DNA of 64,000 nt. Source: Maridesulfovibrio sp050916235 (GTDB lineage Bacteria; Desulfobacterota; Desulfovibrionia; Desulfovibrionales; Desulfovibrionaceae). A model generated the notes under the pieces. That model had not been told where the DNA came from. It made no database searches and saw only the letters and a list, made by a program, of their open reading frames with translations. This document shows positions 37,522 through 47,077 of the stretch, piece by piece. The position numbers and the translations under genes are program-made. The DNA lies in NCBI RefSeq assembly GCF_050916235.1, contig NZ_CP104854.1, positions 682,001 to 746,000 of the forward strand, read 5' to 3'. How positions within the stretch are numbered: the stretch's first letter is position 1; the number at the start of each line of letters is the position of its first letter.

Positions 37522-40428
37522 TCACGCCCCGCAGGCATCCCTGTAGGGGCACCACTGACACTGCCCGGACCTGATGGGCCGGAACGACTCTTCCTTGAGC
37601 ATATTGTTGATGATCAGCGAGGTCAGGGCCGGAATCCCTGTTTCAATCAGATCCTCCCGATCTCCGTCGCTCATCTTGGAATCAAAAAGTTCTTTTTCCT
37701 GCCCGTCCTTGACCAGTTCCACAAGTGCAGCCTGCCGTGGTATTTCCTCTGAAGTCTGGTGGTCCATAATCAGGTAAAGAGGAAGCTGCAAACTGTCGGC
37801 ACCAGCCTTGATTTTTTCGAACAGGGGGATGCCGTCATAATACATGGCCTGCGGATCATCCAGAACAGGCCCCCAGACGAACTCATCTTCCCAGAACGCC
37901 TTCCGGGGCAGATGCAACCTTCCGGTCTTGTAATCAAGCACATGGCGTTCACCAGCCCGCAGGTCCACCCGGTCTATGCGCCCGCGGATACATACCGGAA
38001 AGTCATCCAGATCGATTACGGCCCGGGATTCCGACTCCAGCGACACAATGTGGGTTTCCCCCAGATTCCCAAGGAACAGGGACAACCTGTTCTGCCCGGC
38101 CCGGGATAGGGACTTCTTTATATCATAGGGAAGATTCGGATACAGGGAATCCCGTTCCAGCCTGCAAAGGAAAAGCTCATTCAGCTCTGCGACACTCAGG
38201 TCTTTACCGCATATGTCCTTTCCGACATGCGGAGCCAGAAAGTCCTTGAGGACTGAGTGGATAAGATCCCCGAAACCGGCCCGGTCGCCGTCCTGATCCA
38301 CAGTCGCGCTTTCACGCACATTCGACAGGTAACGGAAGAAAAAGTTCTTCGGGCAGCCCACATAACAGTCGATGGCCGAAGGAGAAAGGCCCTTGTTTTT
38401 AAGCATGCTGCGCAGCTTTCCGAGCACCGGTTCCTTGGGAATCGCAACAGGAGCATTGGTAATTGAGCCGACAGGAAAACTTACCGCCTTCAGGGGGAAC
38501 CTATCTGAGGGAGTAATTATCTCCTTGCGCTGCTGCTCAATCTCCCAGAGAAGCTGCTCAACAAATCGGGAACGCACGCTTTTGGAATCCAGCAATCCGG
38601 GCTGCACCCCGCTCTGATAAAAAATGCAGGACTCCTCGCTGCCCATGATCAGCCTGTAGAAGTTGTATGTCGCAACCGACTCCCTCTCCCGCGAATCAGG
38701 CAGGTCCAGCAGATGCCGCAGCTGGTCGGGCAGCAACGGATCATAAGGGTCAGTACCGGGCAGCTTTTCATCGACAGTATCGAGGATGAAAGTGCGCTTG
38801 AAATTCAACAGACGGCTTTCAAGCATCCCCAGAACCTGCATGCCTGAAATGGGGTCCGGTTCAAATGAGACCCGCTGTGCGGAAAGCAGCTGCCTGAATA
38901 TGGCAAAACAGAGTGACCTGCCGAAGACTTCATTGCTGATTGAACTTTCCCTGAGTTCCGGAATGACCTCATTCAAAAGCCGGAACAGGCACTCGGAGTC
39001 CATGAGGTAACGATTCCAGAGCGTACCGCCCCGGCGGCGCAGCATCTCCCCCAGTTCCTGCATACTGTCGGCAAGCTCGGACAGGGTCTCAATGTCACGG
39101 AAACCGTCCATGCAGATGTGCACAACCTCCGCCCGCAGCTCCTCCGTAATATCCGGGTTATCCACCAGATTGCCGTTGTCGTCACTGTAGACCGGAACAA
39201 AATCAGCAGCAGACACAAAGGGAGCACCATTACGCAACACGGTTTCCCACTGGTGGAAAATCGTACGCAGGGGCTGGTCCCCGTCAACCTCCAGCATCTT
39301 CAGGTAAGGGTGACGGATCAGGGTCAGGATATCCTTCCAGTGATAGTCGCGACCGTTGCGGTTTTCCTGCAGCCTGAGGACCGCCTGCAGCAGACCGTTC
39401 AAAGCGGACCGCTCAAGGGGATAGCCCATACTGATGTTAACGTCCTGTTCAGGCAGGTGGTGCATTACCGGAAGTAGCAGGGACGTGTCCGGCAGGACCA
39501 CGGCACAATCCTCCACCTTCCTTGAGCACAGTTCAGTGCGCATGGCCGCAAGCTGGGAATGCCGGTCAAAGCCCTCAAAAAATTTCAGTTCCGGCAGTGC
39601 ACAGCTTCCCTCTGCCGGATGATCGCTGACGGCATCGGCCTTCCAGTCTCGCAGCCAGAAGCGATGCTCGCGAACGGCGAAATGCCCCTTGCCGCCAGCA
39701 GCAAGAGCGGGGTCGCTGTGCCAGACGATCCGGAGCCCCTCCTCTTCCCAGAGGTGGCGGAAAAAGAGCTCTTCCACTCCGCTCATGCCGTAAAATCCGG
39801 CCAGATACAGCTGCCTGTCACCCAGAACATCCTGCAGCCGGTCGAGATTCTTTACCAGCGTCTGGCTTTCCAGCCCTGCTGTGGTCCAGCCCCGCTTATC
39901 AAGTTCCTCGAGATAACGAACGTAAATGATTTCGATCTCAGCCAGCAGTGCGGCGGCCCACTCCAGCACCTCGCCCTGAAGCATGGTCAGGTTGCGGGGC
40001 CTGATGTCCTGCCGCAGCAGTTCCTCCAGCAGCGAAGCCAGCCGTGTGCCCCAGGGGAAAAAGAGCTGCAGGTCTGCCGGCATCCTGGAAAGCGGTCCCT
40101 TTGACTCTGTACGCAGTTTCCCAATTATATCAAAGAGCAGCCCGACCTGATCAAGCCGCCCTATCCTGCGCGAAAACTCGCCGGTGAGCTTCGGAATCAG
40201 CCGGGAAACGAAATCTGAAAAGGAATATATCTCCGGCAGGATGCACGGCTTGGGCAGGTTTTCCGCTGCGGCAAGGGCTTTCTTCAGATACCGCGCCGGG
40301 CGATGGTGCGGTACTATGACCGTAACCCGGCCCAGATCCCCGCCCGACTCATCAATTATGAGCGAACTGAGATTGCCGATAAAATCTTCCTTCCACGAAA
40401 TGATGCGGATCGGTGCGCGGCTGCTCAC
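37522..40428 (-). CDS. addB: AddB-like helicase/nuclease subunit with C-terminal Fe-S nuclease
   Basis: 968 residues. N-terminal helicase-like part begins VTVIVPHHRPARYLKKAL, with no intact Walker A, as in several AddB proteins. The C terminus is a PD-(D/E)XK nuclease: LSPSAIDCYVGCPKNFFFRYL, FGDLIHSVLKDFL, the catalytic stretch DRVDLRAGERHVLDYKTGR and a final CQWCPYRDAC. Cys in CPKNFF and the CxxC-x5-C at the end match the 4Fe-4S pattern of AddB. It works with AddA to resect double-strand breaks for RecA. Its ATG overlaps the end of addA by four bases. It ends the long operon. Confidence 0.82.
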   Translation of the reverse strand: MSSRAPIRIISWKEDFIGNLSSLIIDESGGDLGRVTVIVPHHRPARYLKKALAAAENLPKPCILPEIYSFSDFVSRLIPKLTGEFSRRIGRLDQVGLLFDIIGKLRTESKGPLSRMPADLQLFFPWGTRLASLLEELLRQDIRPRNLTMLQGEVLEWAAALLAEIEIIYVRYLEELDKRGWTTAGLESQTLVKNLDRLQDVLGDRQLYLAGFYGMSGVEELFFRHLWEEEGLRIVWHSDPALAAGGKGHFAVREHRFWLRDWKADAVSDHPAEGSCALPELKFFEGFDRHSQLAAMRTELCSRKVEDCAVVLPDTSLLLPVMHHLPEQDVNISMGYPLERSALNGLLQAVLRLQENRNGRDYHWKDILTLIRHPYLKMLEVDGDQPLRTIFHQWETVLRNGAPFVSAADFVPVYSDDNGNLVDNPDITEELRAEVVHICMDGFRDIETLSELADSMQELGEMLRRRGGTLWNRYLMDSECLFRLLNEVIPELRESSISNEVFGRSLCFAIFRQLLSAQRVSFEPDPISGMQVLGMLESRLLNFKRTFILDTVDEKLPGTDPYDPLLPDQLRHLLDLPDSRERESVATYNFYRLIMGSEESCIFYQSGVQPGLLDSKSVRSRFVEQLLWEIEQQRKEIITPSDRFPLKAVSFPVGSITNAPVAIPKEPVLGKLRSMLKNKGLSPSAIDCYVGCPKNFFFRYLSNVRESATVDQDGDRAGFGDLIHSVLKDFLAPHVGKDICGKDLSVAELNELFLCRLERDSLYPNLPYDIKKSLSRAGQNRLSLFLGNLGETHIVSLESESRAVIDLDDFPVCIRGRIDRVDLRAGERHVLDYKTGRLHLPRKAFWEDEFVWGPVLDDPQAMYYDGIPLFEKIKAGADSLQLPLYLIMDHQTSEEIPRQAALVELVKDGQEKELFDSKMSDGDREDLIETGIPALTSLIINNMLKEESFRPIRSGQCQWCPYRDACGA

Positions 40429-43400
40429 AATGTCACCTCCCGGGTAAATCTGCCGTCGAGATAGACAAGCACACCTTTGAGTTTTTTGGAATCTGCATAC
40501 ATTTCATGCAACAGCTTCAGATACCTTTTGACCTGAGCCTCGTTTTCCGGGCTTGGCTGGCCGGTCTTGTATTCAACAACCAGTGCCTGCCCTTCTTCCA
40601 GAAGCAGCAGGTCGGCGCGATGGGTTTCCCCGTTCCGGTCCATGATGGCAACTTCCGGCCTGCCGTTGGCGATGGCCCGGCGCACCTCGGGAATGGACAG
40701 AGCCCAGATTCCCATGGCCGCCACTTCCGGCACCAGCACATCATGCTCTTCAGTCACCGCCGGAAATTTTGCGAATGCGGCCTCGGCACTGCGCAGGCAG
40801 TCGGCTTCATCGTCGCCGGTCAGGATCAGATTCTCCATTGCATTGTGGGCCAACTCTCCTCGCATGCGGGCATCGTAGGAATAATCCTCAAGGTTGTGCC
40901 GGTAGACACGCAACCTCGGCAGCCAGCCCATAAGTTCGGACGAAGCCGGTTCATCGATCTCAACGGAGCATTCATCGGGAACATCGGTCCTTGTTTCGTC
41001 AGTCATCTGCACCCGGTCTTCAACCTTGCCGCCCTGCGGTTCAACGCCGTACTCAAGAGTCCCCTTGTCGTTGAAATCCTCAGCAAGGATCATTTCAACA
41101 GCCGCAAGAGCAGGAGTAACCCCTTTGATCTTTTCCGAGGGCAGGAAACCGTACAGTTCCTCCCCGGCCCGGGTCCAGGCCACGTAAAGAAGGTTCAACT
41201 GTTCCGTGAACATGCGGGTGCGGTTCTCGTAATAAATATCACCCAGCGCGCTGCTCATGGTGGTCAGCATCCGCCTGCCGTCTATTTCTATATCGGTAAA
41301 ATCAGTATCCGAACCGGAAACAGCCCAGTTGTGGAAGGGAACCACAATAACCGGGAACTCCAGCCCCTTGGATTTATGAATGGTCATGATGCGCACCGCA
41401 TTGACCGATTCCGGCAGGGGCACTTTCTCCTCGGCAGATGAGGTTTCCCAGAAATCAAGAAAGGCTGCCAGAGACGTTCCTCGCTTCTCCTCGGCAAGAT
41501 GGACCACTTCCAAAAAACGGCGGATATAAAGTTCATCCTGCGGATTCTCTTTAATCAGCCCGAAACGGGAGACCATTTCGCTGGCAAGGTCGTACGGGGT
41601 CATCAGCCCGGATTTCCTGAGAAACGGCGACAGGTGCTGTCCCCAGAAATCAGGAAACTGCTCGGCGAAACGAATATACAAGACTCCCCTGTCCCTTTCG
41701 GCAAGCCACTTGAAAAGCTCCTCGTGGGATATGCCGGAGACGGAACCGAAAATTTCCTTTCCGCAGATGAATTCAAGGAAAGCAAGATCATCCTGCGGAT
41801 AGTCGAGGAACTTGAGCAGGGAAACCATCTGGCGCACCAGCGGATGGCGGTCCAGCTGCAGGCTGTTCTCGGTTATCACCGGAATGGCTTTGTCCACCAG
41901 CCAGTCACAGACCAGTTGTGCATGGGTATTGGAACGCACAAGGACGCAGATGTCCTCGTATTCCCTGCGTCCGGTCAAATCGTCCATGAGCAGGTCAAAG
42001 TTGCGCCTGGTCTCCTCCAATATTTCCGGTGCGGTGGCGGCAAAGACCTTCTGCAGTCGCACGTATCCGCCGGTACGGTCCTGTCCGGGCGGCAGCTTCT
42101 GGGAAGCCCCCTCAAAGGAGTGGGCTATCTTACCGGCAAGCTCAATCTGCTCCTCTTCCGGGGCATTGGGATAAAGCACTTCGGAAAGATCAAGCGCAAG
42201 GTCATAGTCGGCCAGCGCATCAAAGAACCTGTTGTTGAAACCGATGATGTGCTCAAGGCTTCGCCAGTTGTATTCGAGGTTTCCGGGAATGAATTCCGAC
42301 AGGCCGGCAAGATCGGGGTCCTGCCCGACTCCGTCGAACAATTCGGACCGCCCGCCGCGCCAGCTGTAGATGGCCTGCTTCACATCGCCCACGTAAAAAA
42401 GGCTGCCGCGTTTGGAAAGACATTCGATCGCCAGCGGAATCATGGCCTGCCACTGGGCAAGGCTGGTATCCTGAAATTCATCAATCAGCAGGTGATGCAA
42501 CCGGGAACCCATGCGGCAGAAGGCATCGGGCAGGGCACTGCCGCCTTCAAGCACGTAGCTGGCAACCTTCGGCAGGTCGGAGCTCAACAACATTCCGTTG
42601 CGGGTCTGGTATTCGATGATGTCTGCACGGATTTCATCGACAATGCGCACAAAAGGAGCCAGCGCGTAAGCCCCGCGCAGGATCATGGCCTTGTCGCGGT
42701 AGTTCTCATGGGCGGCTTTCAGGTCGAAATAAACCTTTTCGTGGTAGGACCCCACATCCTCCTTGGACTTCTTGTTCACGCAGTCACGGAAGCTGTCCTT
42801 GGCGAGCATGGTCGAATCCTTGGGCTCACCCATGAACTCCAGCCCGGCGGCATGGTCGAGATATTTTACCAGATGCGCAGAAGCCGCCAGCTTGTCGGTT
42901 TTAATCACCTTCTGCATGGCCGCGACAGCTTTCTGGAAGGCATCAAAATGAACCTGCAGAAATCCGGCGATTTCCTCCTGATCCGTGACCCGTTCTGCAG
43001 GATTGTCGATCACATATTCCAGTATGGAATTAAGACGCAGGCGCATCTGCTCGGCCAGCCAGAATCCCTGCTTATCCTCGTTGAGGATCAGGCTTTCAAC
43101 GGCGTCGTCCATCAGTTCCCTGCACCGTTCATCCCCGTCCTCGCACTGAGCCAAAAATTTGTTGAAATTCGGCTCAAAGAGAACTGCGGGATCAAAATGC
43201 AGCTCAAATTCGGGGCTGAGACCAAGCTCAAGTGCGAAAATGCGTACCAGCAGATTGAGCAGGCTGTCGATGGTACGGATGTTCAGCCGGTTGTAACGCT
43301 GGAGAATGGGAGTGAGCTGCCGGGCGGCAGCCTGCGGGGTCCAATCTCTCCCAAGTCCGTCGCCGGGAACATCAAGTGCCCTGTTCTTGAGGGAACGTAT

Positions 43401-43601
43401 CACACGCTCCTTCATCTCGGCAGCGGCCTTGTTGGTGAAGGTCACAGCCATTATTTCAGGCCAGCAGTATCCACGGGCCTGCGAAGATTTGCAGACCGGA
43501 ACCGTCCCCTCCTCCTGTGCCCCGGCGAGCAGGGACAGGAAACGGGCTGTAAGTTCGTAAGTCTTTCCCGACCCGGCGGATGCTTTGACCTGTTTGAGCA
43601 T
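40425..43601 (-). CDS. addA: AddA/RecB-like UvrD-type helicase-nuclease
   Basis: 1058 residues. Walker A ASAGSGKTYELT at residues 8-19, then helicase motifs AVTFTNKAAAEMKERV, LLIDEFQDTSLAQWQAM, YVGDVKQAIYSWRGG, EYNWRS, VRIMTIHKSKGLEFPVIVVPF and LLYVAWTRAGEELY. The C-terminal PD-(D/E)XK nuclease is visible as THRADLLLLEEGQALVVEYKTGQ. With AddB it forms a two-nuclease resection complex; no recC or recD neighbour is present, which favours AddAB over RecBCD. Start at 43601, 68 bases after the preceding gene. Confidence 0.87.
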   Translation of the reverse strand: MLKQVKASAGSGKTYELTARFLSLLAGAQEEGTVPVCKSSQARGYCWPEIMAVTFTNKAAAEMKERVIRSLKNRALDVPGDGLGRDWTPQAAARQLTPILQRYNRLNIRTIDSLLNLLVRIFALELGLSPEFELHFDPAVLFEPNFNKFLAQCEDGDERCRELMDDAVESLILNEDKQGFWLAEQMRLRLNSILEYVIDNPAERVTDQEEIAGFLQVHFDAFQKAVAAMQKVIKTDKLAASAHLVKYLDHAAGLEFMGEPKDSTMLAKDSFRDCVNKKSKEDVGSYHEKVYFDLKAAHENYRDKAMILRGAYALAPFVRIVDEIRADIIEYQTRNGMLLSSDLPKVASYVLEGGSALPDAFCRMGSRLHHLLIDEFQDTSLAQWQAMIPLAIECLSKRGSLFYVGDVKQAIYSWRGGRSELFDGVGQDPDLAGLSEFIPGNLEYNWRSLEHIIGFNNRFFDALADYDLALDLSEVLYPNAPEEEQIELAGKIAHSFEGASQKLPPGQDRTGGYVRLQKVFAATAPEILEETRRNFDLLMDDLTGRREYEDICVLVRSNTHAQLVCDWLVDKAIPVITENSLQLDRHPLVRQMVSLLKFLDYPQDDLAFLEFICGKEIFGSVSGISHEELFKWLAERDRGVLYIRFAEQFPDFWGQHLSPFLRKSGLMTPYDLASEMVSRFGLIKENPQDELYIRRFLEVVHLAEEKRGTSLAAFLDFWETSSAEEKVPLPESVNAVRIMTIHKSKGLEFPVIVVPFHNWAVSGSDTDFTDIEIDGRRMLTTMSSALGDIYYENRTRMFTEQLNLLYVAWTRAGEELYGFLPSEKIKGVTPALAAVEMILAEDFNDKGTLEYGVEPQGGKVEDRVQMTDETRTDVPDECSVEIDEPASSELMGWLPRLRVYRHNLEDYSYDARMRGELAHNAMENLILTGDDEADCLRSAEAAFAKFPAVTEEHDVLVPEVAAMGIWALSIPEVRRAIANGRPEVAIMDRNGETHRADLLLLEEGQALVVEYKTGQPSPENEAQVKRYLKLLHEMYADSKKLKGVLVYLDGRFTREVTL

Positions 43602-43669
43602 ATTGATCCTTTATAATTCCATCACGCCGGAGCATTCGGTGCGCCACTGCTAAAAGCCGGAGGCATCAT

Positions 43670-44179
43670 TTAATCCTTCGGCTTTTCGACTTCAACGGCC
43701 TCTTCTTTCGGAGCCGAAGCGGCCTTCTTGGGCGCTGCTTTCTTGGGCGCAGGTTTCTTGCGCTTGGCAGTCATTATGGATTCGAGTTTTTCTGCGGCAG
43801 CCTGAGTATCAGCGGCATCGCCCAGATAGTGCATTTCACCCTGAGGGGAAATCCAGTGCCAGCCTTCCGGTTTCTTGAGAATTCTTGCCCCTTTTGAATC
43901 AAGAAAATCCTTATATGAAGCCTTTTCCAGACTGTCTTCAATCTGCTGATTCAGTTTGCGGCTTTCTGCAATGATCTGGGTATGGCGGAAAATTTCAAAA
44001 GCGCTGTGGATAAGATCAAAGGCCGGATCTTCCATTTCAATTTTCTTGGAGGTAAGGTCCTTTTCAAGCTGGGCCAGATCCTTTTTCAGAGTACGTATTT
44101 CAAAAAGGGCATCCTTTCTGGCCTCCTCACTCTTGGCTTCAATGGCATTGGTCACAGTGGCTGCGGTCTGCTTTTTCAT
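43670..44179 (-). CDS. Unrecognised coiled-coil protein with Lys/Ala/Pro-rich tail
   Basis: 169 residues. N-terminal coiled coil (about 10-50, ARKDALFEIRTLKKDLAQLEKDL), a middle part with an aromatic motif (KKPEGWHWISPQGEMHYLGD, about 102-120), and a low-complexity basic tail (KRKKPAPKKAAPKKAASAPKEE) like those of histone-like proteins. No signal peptide. GGAGG precedes the ATG by six bases. It lies between xerC and addA in the long operon; a nucleic-acid-related role is suggested only by the tail and neighbours. Confidence 0.75.
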   Translation of the reverse strand: MKKQTAATVTNAIEAKSEEARKDALFEIRTLKKDLAQLEKDLTSKKIEMEDPAFDLIHSAFEIFRHTQIIAESRKLNQQIEDSLEKASYKDFLDSKGARILKKPEGWHWISPQGEMHYLGDAADTQAAAEKLESIMTAKRKKPAPKKAAPKKAASAPKEEAVEVEKPKD

Positions 44180-44223
44180 GGAACTTCCTCCGATGTTGAT
44201 GAATTAACGAATTGTTTTCCGGT

Positions 44224-45201
44224 TCAAAACTTTAAAAACTGATCCTCATCCTCTTCCTTTGGAGAATCCGGCGACTGATTCCCCGCCAACGGGTGGGCCC
44301 TGTCATATACGTTCATTATCTGCTGCAGGTTGAGATGCGTATATCGCTGGGTAGTACTTAGATGCTCATGTCCCAGCAGTTCCTGAACGGAACGCATGTC
44401 CGCCCCGGACTGGAGCATATGCGAGGCAAAGCTGTGCCTGAGCATATGCGGATGCACCCCGCCGTAAACCCCGGCCTGATCCGCCATGCGGGCCAGAATG
44501 CGGTTGACCTGCCTGCGGTTGATGCGCCCGCCCCGGTTGCCGACAAACATAGCCTGTTCCTCAAGGGCAGGACCAAGCTCGTTGCGCACGGCCAGATAAT
44601 CATTGATGGCTCTGCGGGCGGCATCGCTGAGTGGAGAAAGACGCTCCTTGTTGCCTTTACCGGACACCCGGACAACCCCGCTTGAGGTATCGGCGTCAAA
44701 CAGGTTCAGGGAAATAGCTTCGCTGACCCGCAGCCCGGAACCGTAAAGCAGCTCAACAATGGCAATATCCCGCTTACCCTCAGGCTCGGCCCCCACATGG
44801 GAATCCATGATACTTATCGCCTGATCCACATTCAGGGAACGCGGATGCCTGATCTCCTGCTTGGGATTGCGGATTCCCACCATGGGGTCGCGGTCAATGA
44901 ACTTGTGCCGGACCATGTACTTGAAAAAGGAACGCAGTGAAGAAAGCTTGCGGGACATGGAAGACTTGGCCAGCCGCTGACCATGCAATTTCGCCAGCCA
45001 TGCCCTGATGTGATCCGGCTCTATGCTTCCGGGAGCGGAAAGGCTTTTACGGCGTTCCTTGAGAAAATCCTCGAACTGGCCCAAATCCTTTTCATAGGAG
45101 ATAAGTGTAGCCTTGGATGCTCTTTTTTCGACATCCATATAAGCCATGAAAACCTGAACAGGCTCAGGCAACGCATCAGTTCTTGCGGCGGTCGAGGACA
45201 T
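44224..45201 (-). CDS. xerC: Tyrosine recombinase XerC
   Basis: 325 residues with the ATG at 45201 (MSSTAARTD), full Xer length. N-terminal SAM-like domain (PVQVFMAYMDVEKRASKATLISYEKDLGQFEDFL) and catalytic domain with the R-H-R-H-Y set: Arg in YGSGLRVSEAISLN, HxxR in HPHMLRHSFASHML, His in LLGHEHLSTTQ and Tyr in RYTHL. With a XerD partner (not in window) it resolves chromosome dimers at dif. Overlaps the end of the GGDEF gene by 26 bases. No phage genes or attachment sites nearby, so it is a housekeeping Xer. Confidence 0.9.
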   Translation of the reverse strand: MSSTAARTDALPEPVQVFMAYMDVEKRASKATLISYEKDLGQFEDFLKERRKSLSAPGSIEPDHIRAWLAKLHGQRLAKSSMSRKLSSLRSFFKYMVRHKFIDRDPMVGIRNPKQEIRHPRSLNVDQAISIMDSHVGAEPEGKRDIAIVELLYGSGLRVSEAISLNLFDADTSSGVVRVSGKGNKERLSPLSDAARRAINDYLAVRNELGPALEEQAMFVGNRGGRINRRQVNRILARMADQAGVYGGVHPHMLRHSFASHMLQSGADMRSVQELLGHEHLSTTQRYTHLNLQQIMNVYDRAHPLAGNQSPDSPKEEDEDQFLKF

Positions 45202-46141
45202 AGCTGCTCTTCGGGTTTTCCTTGGCTTTCTTTTTGAGTCCCATGGCAATGGCCGAAGCTTCGCCGTAATGTTTGAGGCTTCCATCAAGATTGAAGACTA
45301 CGGCAATGGAAATGGCCATAAGCGGGAATGTCTGAATATTTCCCTGCCTGTCCGTGGACACAATGGATTTCCGCTTGCGGTCCTCCATATCATAAAAATT
45401 CGGGACAATCCCGTCGAAGGAAAAAATGATGCGCTGACAGACTTCTTCTATGATGTCCGGTGAGGTTATTACAACAAAGTCATCTCCACCGACATGACCG
45501 ACAAAAGTCTGCTCTCCGGCAAAACTTTTAACCGTATTCACGATAATTCTGGCACTCATCATGAGCACCTCATCACCGCGCGAAAAGCCGTATTTATCGT
45601 TGAAAGATTTGAAGTAGTCCAGATCGCAATAAGCCAGGGCAAAGTCCTGCCTGCGATCAATAAGACTCTGGATGCGCTGAATAATGGACGTGTTTCCGGG
45701 AAGCTTTGACAACGGGTTTGCGTCCAGGGCCCGTGTGGCGCGGCACAGGGTCAGGTTCACCCGCTCCCTGACAACAGGTTCAAAGAAAGGACGGAGCAGG
45801 AAATCATCCACCTCCACCTTGTCCCAGTCCCAAGGCTTCTCAAAATCGGAATCATCAAGGCAGACAATGACAGGCAACTGACGATAGACGTTTTCGCTCT
45901 TCACCAGCCGGGCGAGCTCAACCGCAGGGACATCATCAAGTCTGTTGTCAACTATAAGCAGATCAGGCGGATCATTAAAAAGGTGCTCTACGGCACCCTT
46001 CGCTTTTGAATAATAAGTAAATTCGAGCACATCCTCAGGCCAGATACTCAAGATCAGCTCTCTAAGCTTTTCATCTGGCGAAACTAGGATGGCTCTCTGC
46101 CTGGAGAGGCCCAACAGGCCGTGATTCTTATTCTTGTCCAT
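45176..46141 (-). CDS. REC-like plus GGDEF protein with GGDDF signature
   Basis: 321 residues. N-terminal receiver-like domain (RAILVSPDEKLRELI, LLIVDNRLDDVPAVEL, about 15-130); the phosphoacceptor Asp appears kept in VDNRLD. GGDEF domain about 160-300 with signature HVGGDDFVVIT: Asp in place of the second Glu of GG(D/E)EF, a change that may weaken or abolish cyclase activity. No RxxD inhibitory site is visible before it. Possible roles are a weak cyclase or a GTP/c-di-GMP sensor. Member of the long operon, overlapping xerC. Confidence 0.88.
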   Translation of the reverse strand: MDKNKNHGLLGLSRQRAILVSPDEKLRELILSIWPEDVLEFTYYSKAKGAVEHLFNDPPDLLIVDNRLDDVPAVELARLVKSENVYRQLPVIVCLDDSDFEKPWDWDKVEVDDFLLRPFFEPVVRERVNLTLCRATRALDANPLSKLPGNTSIIQRIQSLIDRRQDFALAYCDLDYFKSFNDKYGFSRGDEVLMMSARIIVNTVKSFAGEQTFVGHVGGDDFVVITSPDIIEEVCQRIIFSFDGIVPNFYDMEDRKRKSIVSTDRQGNIQTFPLMAISIAVVFNLDGSLKHYGEASAIAMGLKKKAKENPKSSYVLDRRKN

Positions 46142-46237
46142 GGGCTACGCTTACCACTGCTACAAGGCAACGTCAAAGGCTGACTGCAGTTTCAGGCCCA
46201 GCCGAATACAGACAAGAAGATGGATCAGACCGGATTA

Positions 46238-47074
46238 TTAAAAGGAAAAACCGGAAATTTCCACAAACTGATCGGACAATTCATCCATGACCGGCTCAAG
46301 ATCCTTCATCTTGAGTTTCAGGATTTTCATTGCCGCAGGCTTGAAGTAGGCAATCTGGTCATCCCCTCCGTTGCCGTACTCAAAAAGACGGACCATGAAA
46401 TCGGCAACGTGGACCACGGCAGAGGTCTGCTGATAAAACTGGGCCCGGTCTGGGTGATGGTGATAGGTCATGGCTTCGCGCACGTTGGGGGGCAGATTCC
46501 AGTGCCTTGCAAGCCATGCGTTGATGCGGTCGTGCCCGAATCCAAGAATCAGGCGCTCTGCTTCGTAATATGAAACATCATTCTGCTTGACGGTCATGCG
46601 GATGGCTTCATTGAGTTCCGGCAGCTGGACTGCGGTAACAACCTTCCCGAGGTCATGAAGCAGCCCGGCTACGGTGAATTCTTCCGGGTCTTCAAACCCG
46701 GCGGCCTTGGCGATGGCACCACTGGCAATGGCGCATCCGAGACTGTGCTCCCAAAGTCCGGACATGGCCTGCTGAATCATGTCGAAAACAGAAGTGGAGA
46801 TGATGATCCCGCGGATAACGTTCAGTCCCAGCAGAACCAGCGCATGCTGAATGGTGGTGATCCTGCCCGGGAATCCGTAGATAGGCGAGTTTACCATTTT
46901 CAGGACCTTGGCTGAAAGAACCTGGTCCTGAGAAATAACTTTTGCAACCTGCTCGGTTGAGGAGTTGGGGTCGTCCACAAGCTTGGAGACTTCATCAAGG
47001 ACGGAAGGAAGAGTGGGCAGGTCCGAGGTGGAAAGGATCTGTCCTTTTACGCTTGTTTTGAGATCCTGGGACAT
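46238..47074 (-). CDS. HDOD-domain signalling protein
   Basis: 278 residues. HDOD domain across most of the length: DLPTLPSVLDEVSKLVDDPNSSTEQVAKVISQDQVLSAKVLKMVNSPIYGFPGRITTIQHALVLLGLNVIRGII is diagnostic, followed by VAGLLHDLGKVV and HDRINAWLARHWNLPPNVREAMTYHH. HDOD proteins are regulatory; catalysis is not expected although an HD pair is retained here. It starts three bases after the preceding gene, so the two are probably a functional pair. Positioned one gene before a GGDEF protein. Confidence 0.93.
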   Translation of the reverse strand: MSQDLKTSVKGQILSTSDLPTLPSVLDEVSKLVDDPNSSTEQVAKVISQDQVLSAKVLKMVNSPIYGFPGRITTIQHALVLLGLNVIRGIIISTSVFDMIQQAMSGLWEHSLGCAIASGAIAKAAGFEDPEEFTVAGLLHDLGKVVTAVQLPELNEAIRMTVKQNDVSYYEAERLILGFGHDRINAWLARHWNLPPNVREAMTYHHHPDRAQFYQQTSAVVHVADFMVRLFEYGNGGDDQIAYFKPAAMKILKLKMKDLEPVMDELSDQFVEISGFSF

Positions 47075-47077
47075 GAA

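Noticed and set aside
41499..43616. 705-codon open frame on the plus strand
   Set aside because: Antisense to addA, whose helicase and nuclease motifs are unmistakable; no ribosome binding site or recognisable domain.
44224..45201. Tyrosine recombinase as mark of a prophage or integrative element
   Set aside because: Length and motifs fit housekeeping XerC, no phage genes, no attachment repeats, and it sits within a closely packed operon.
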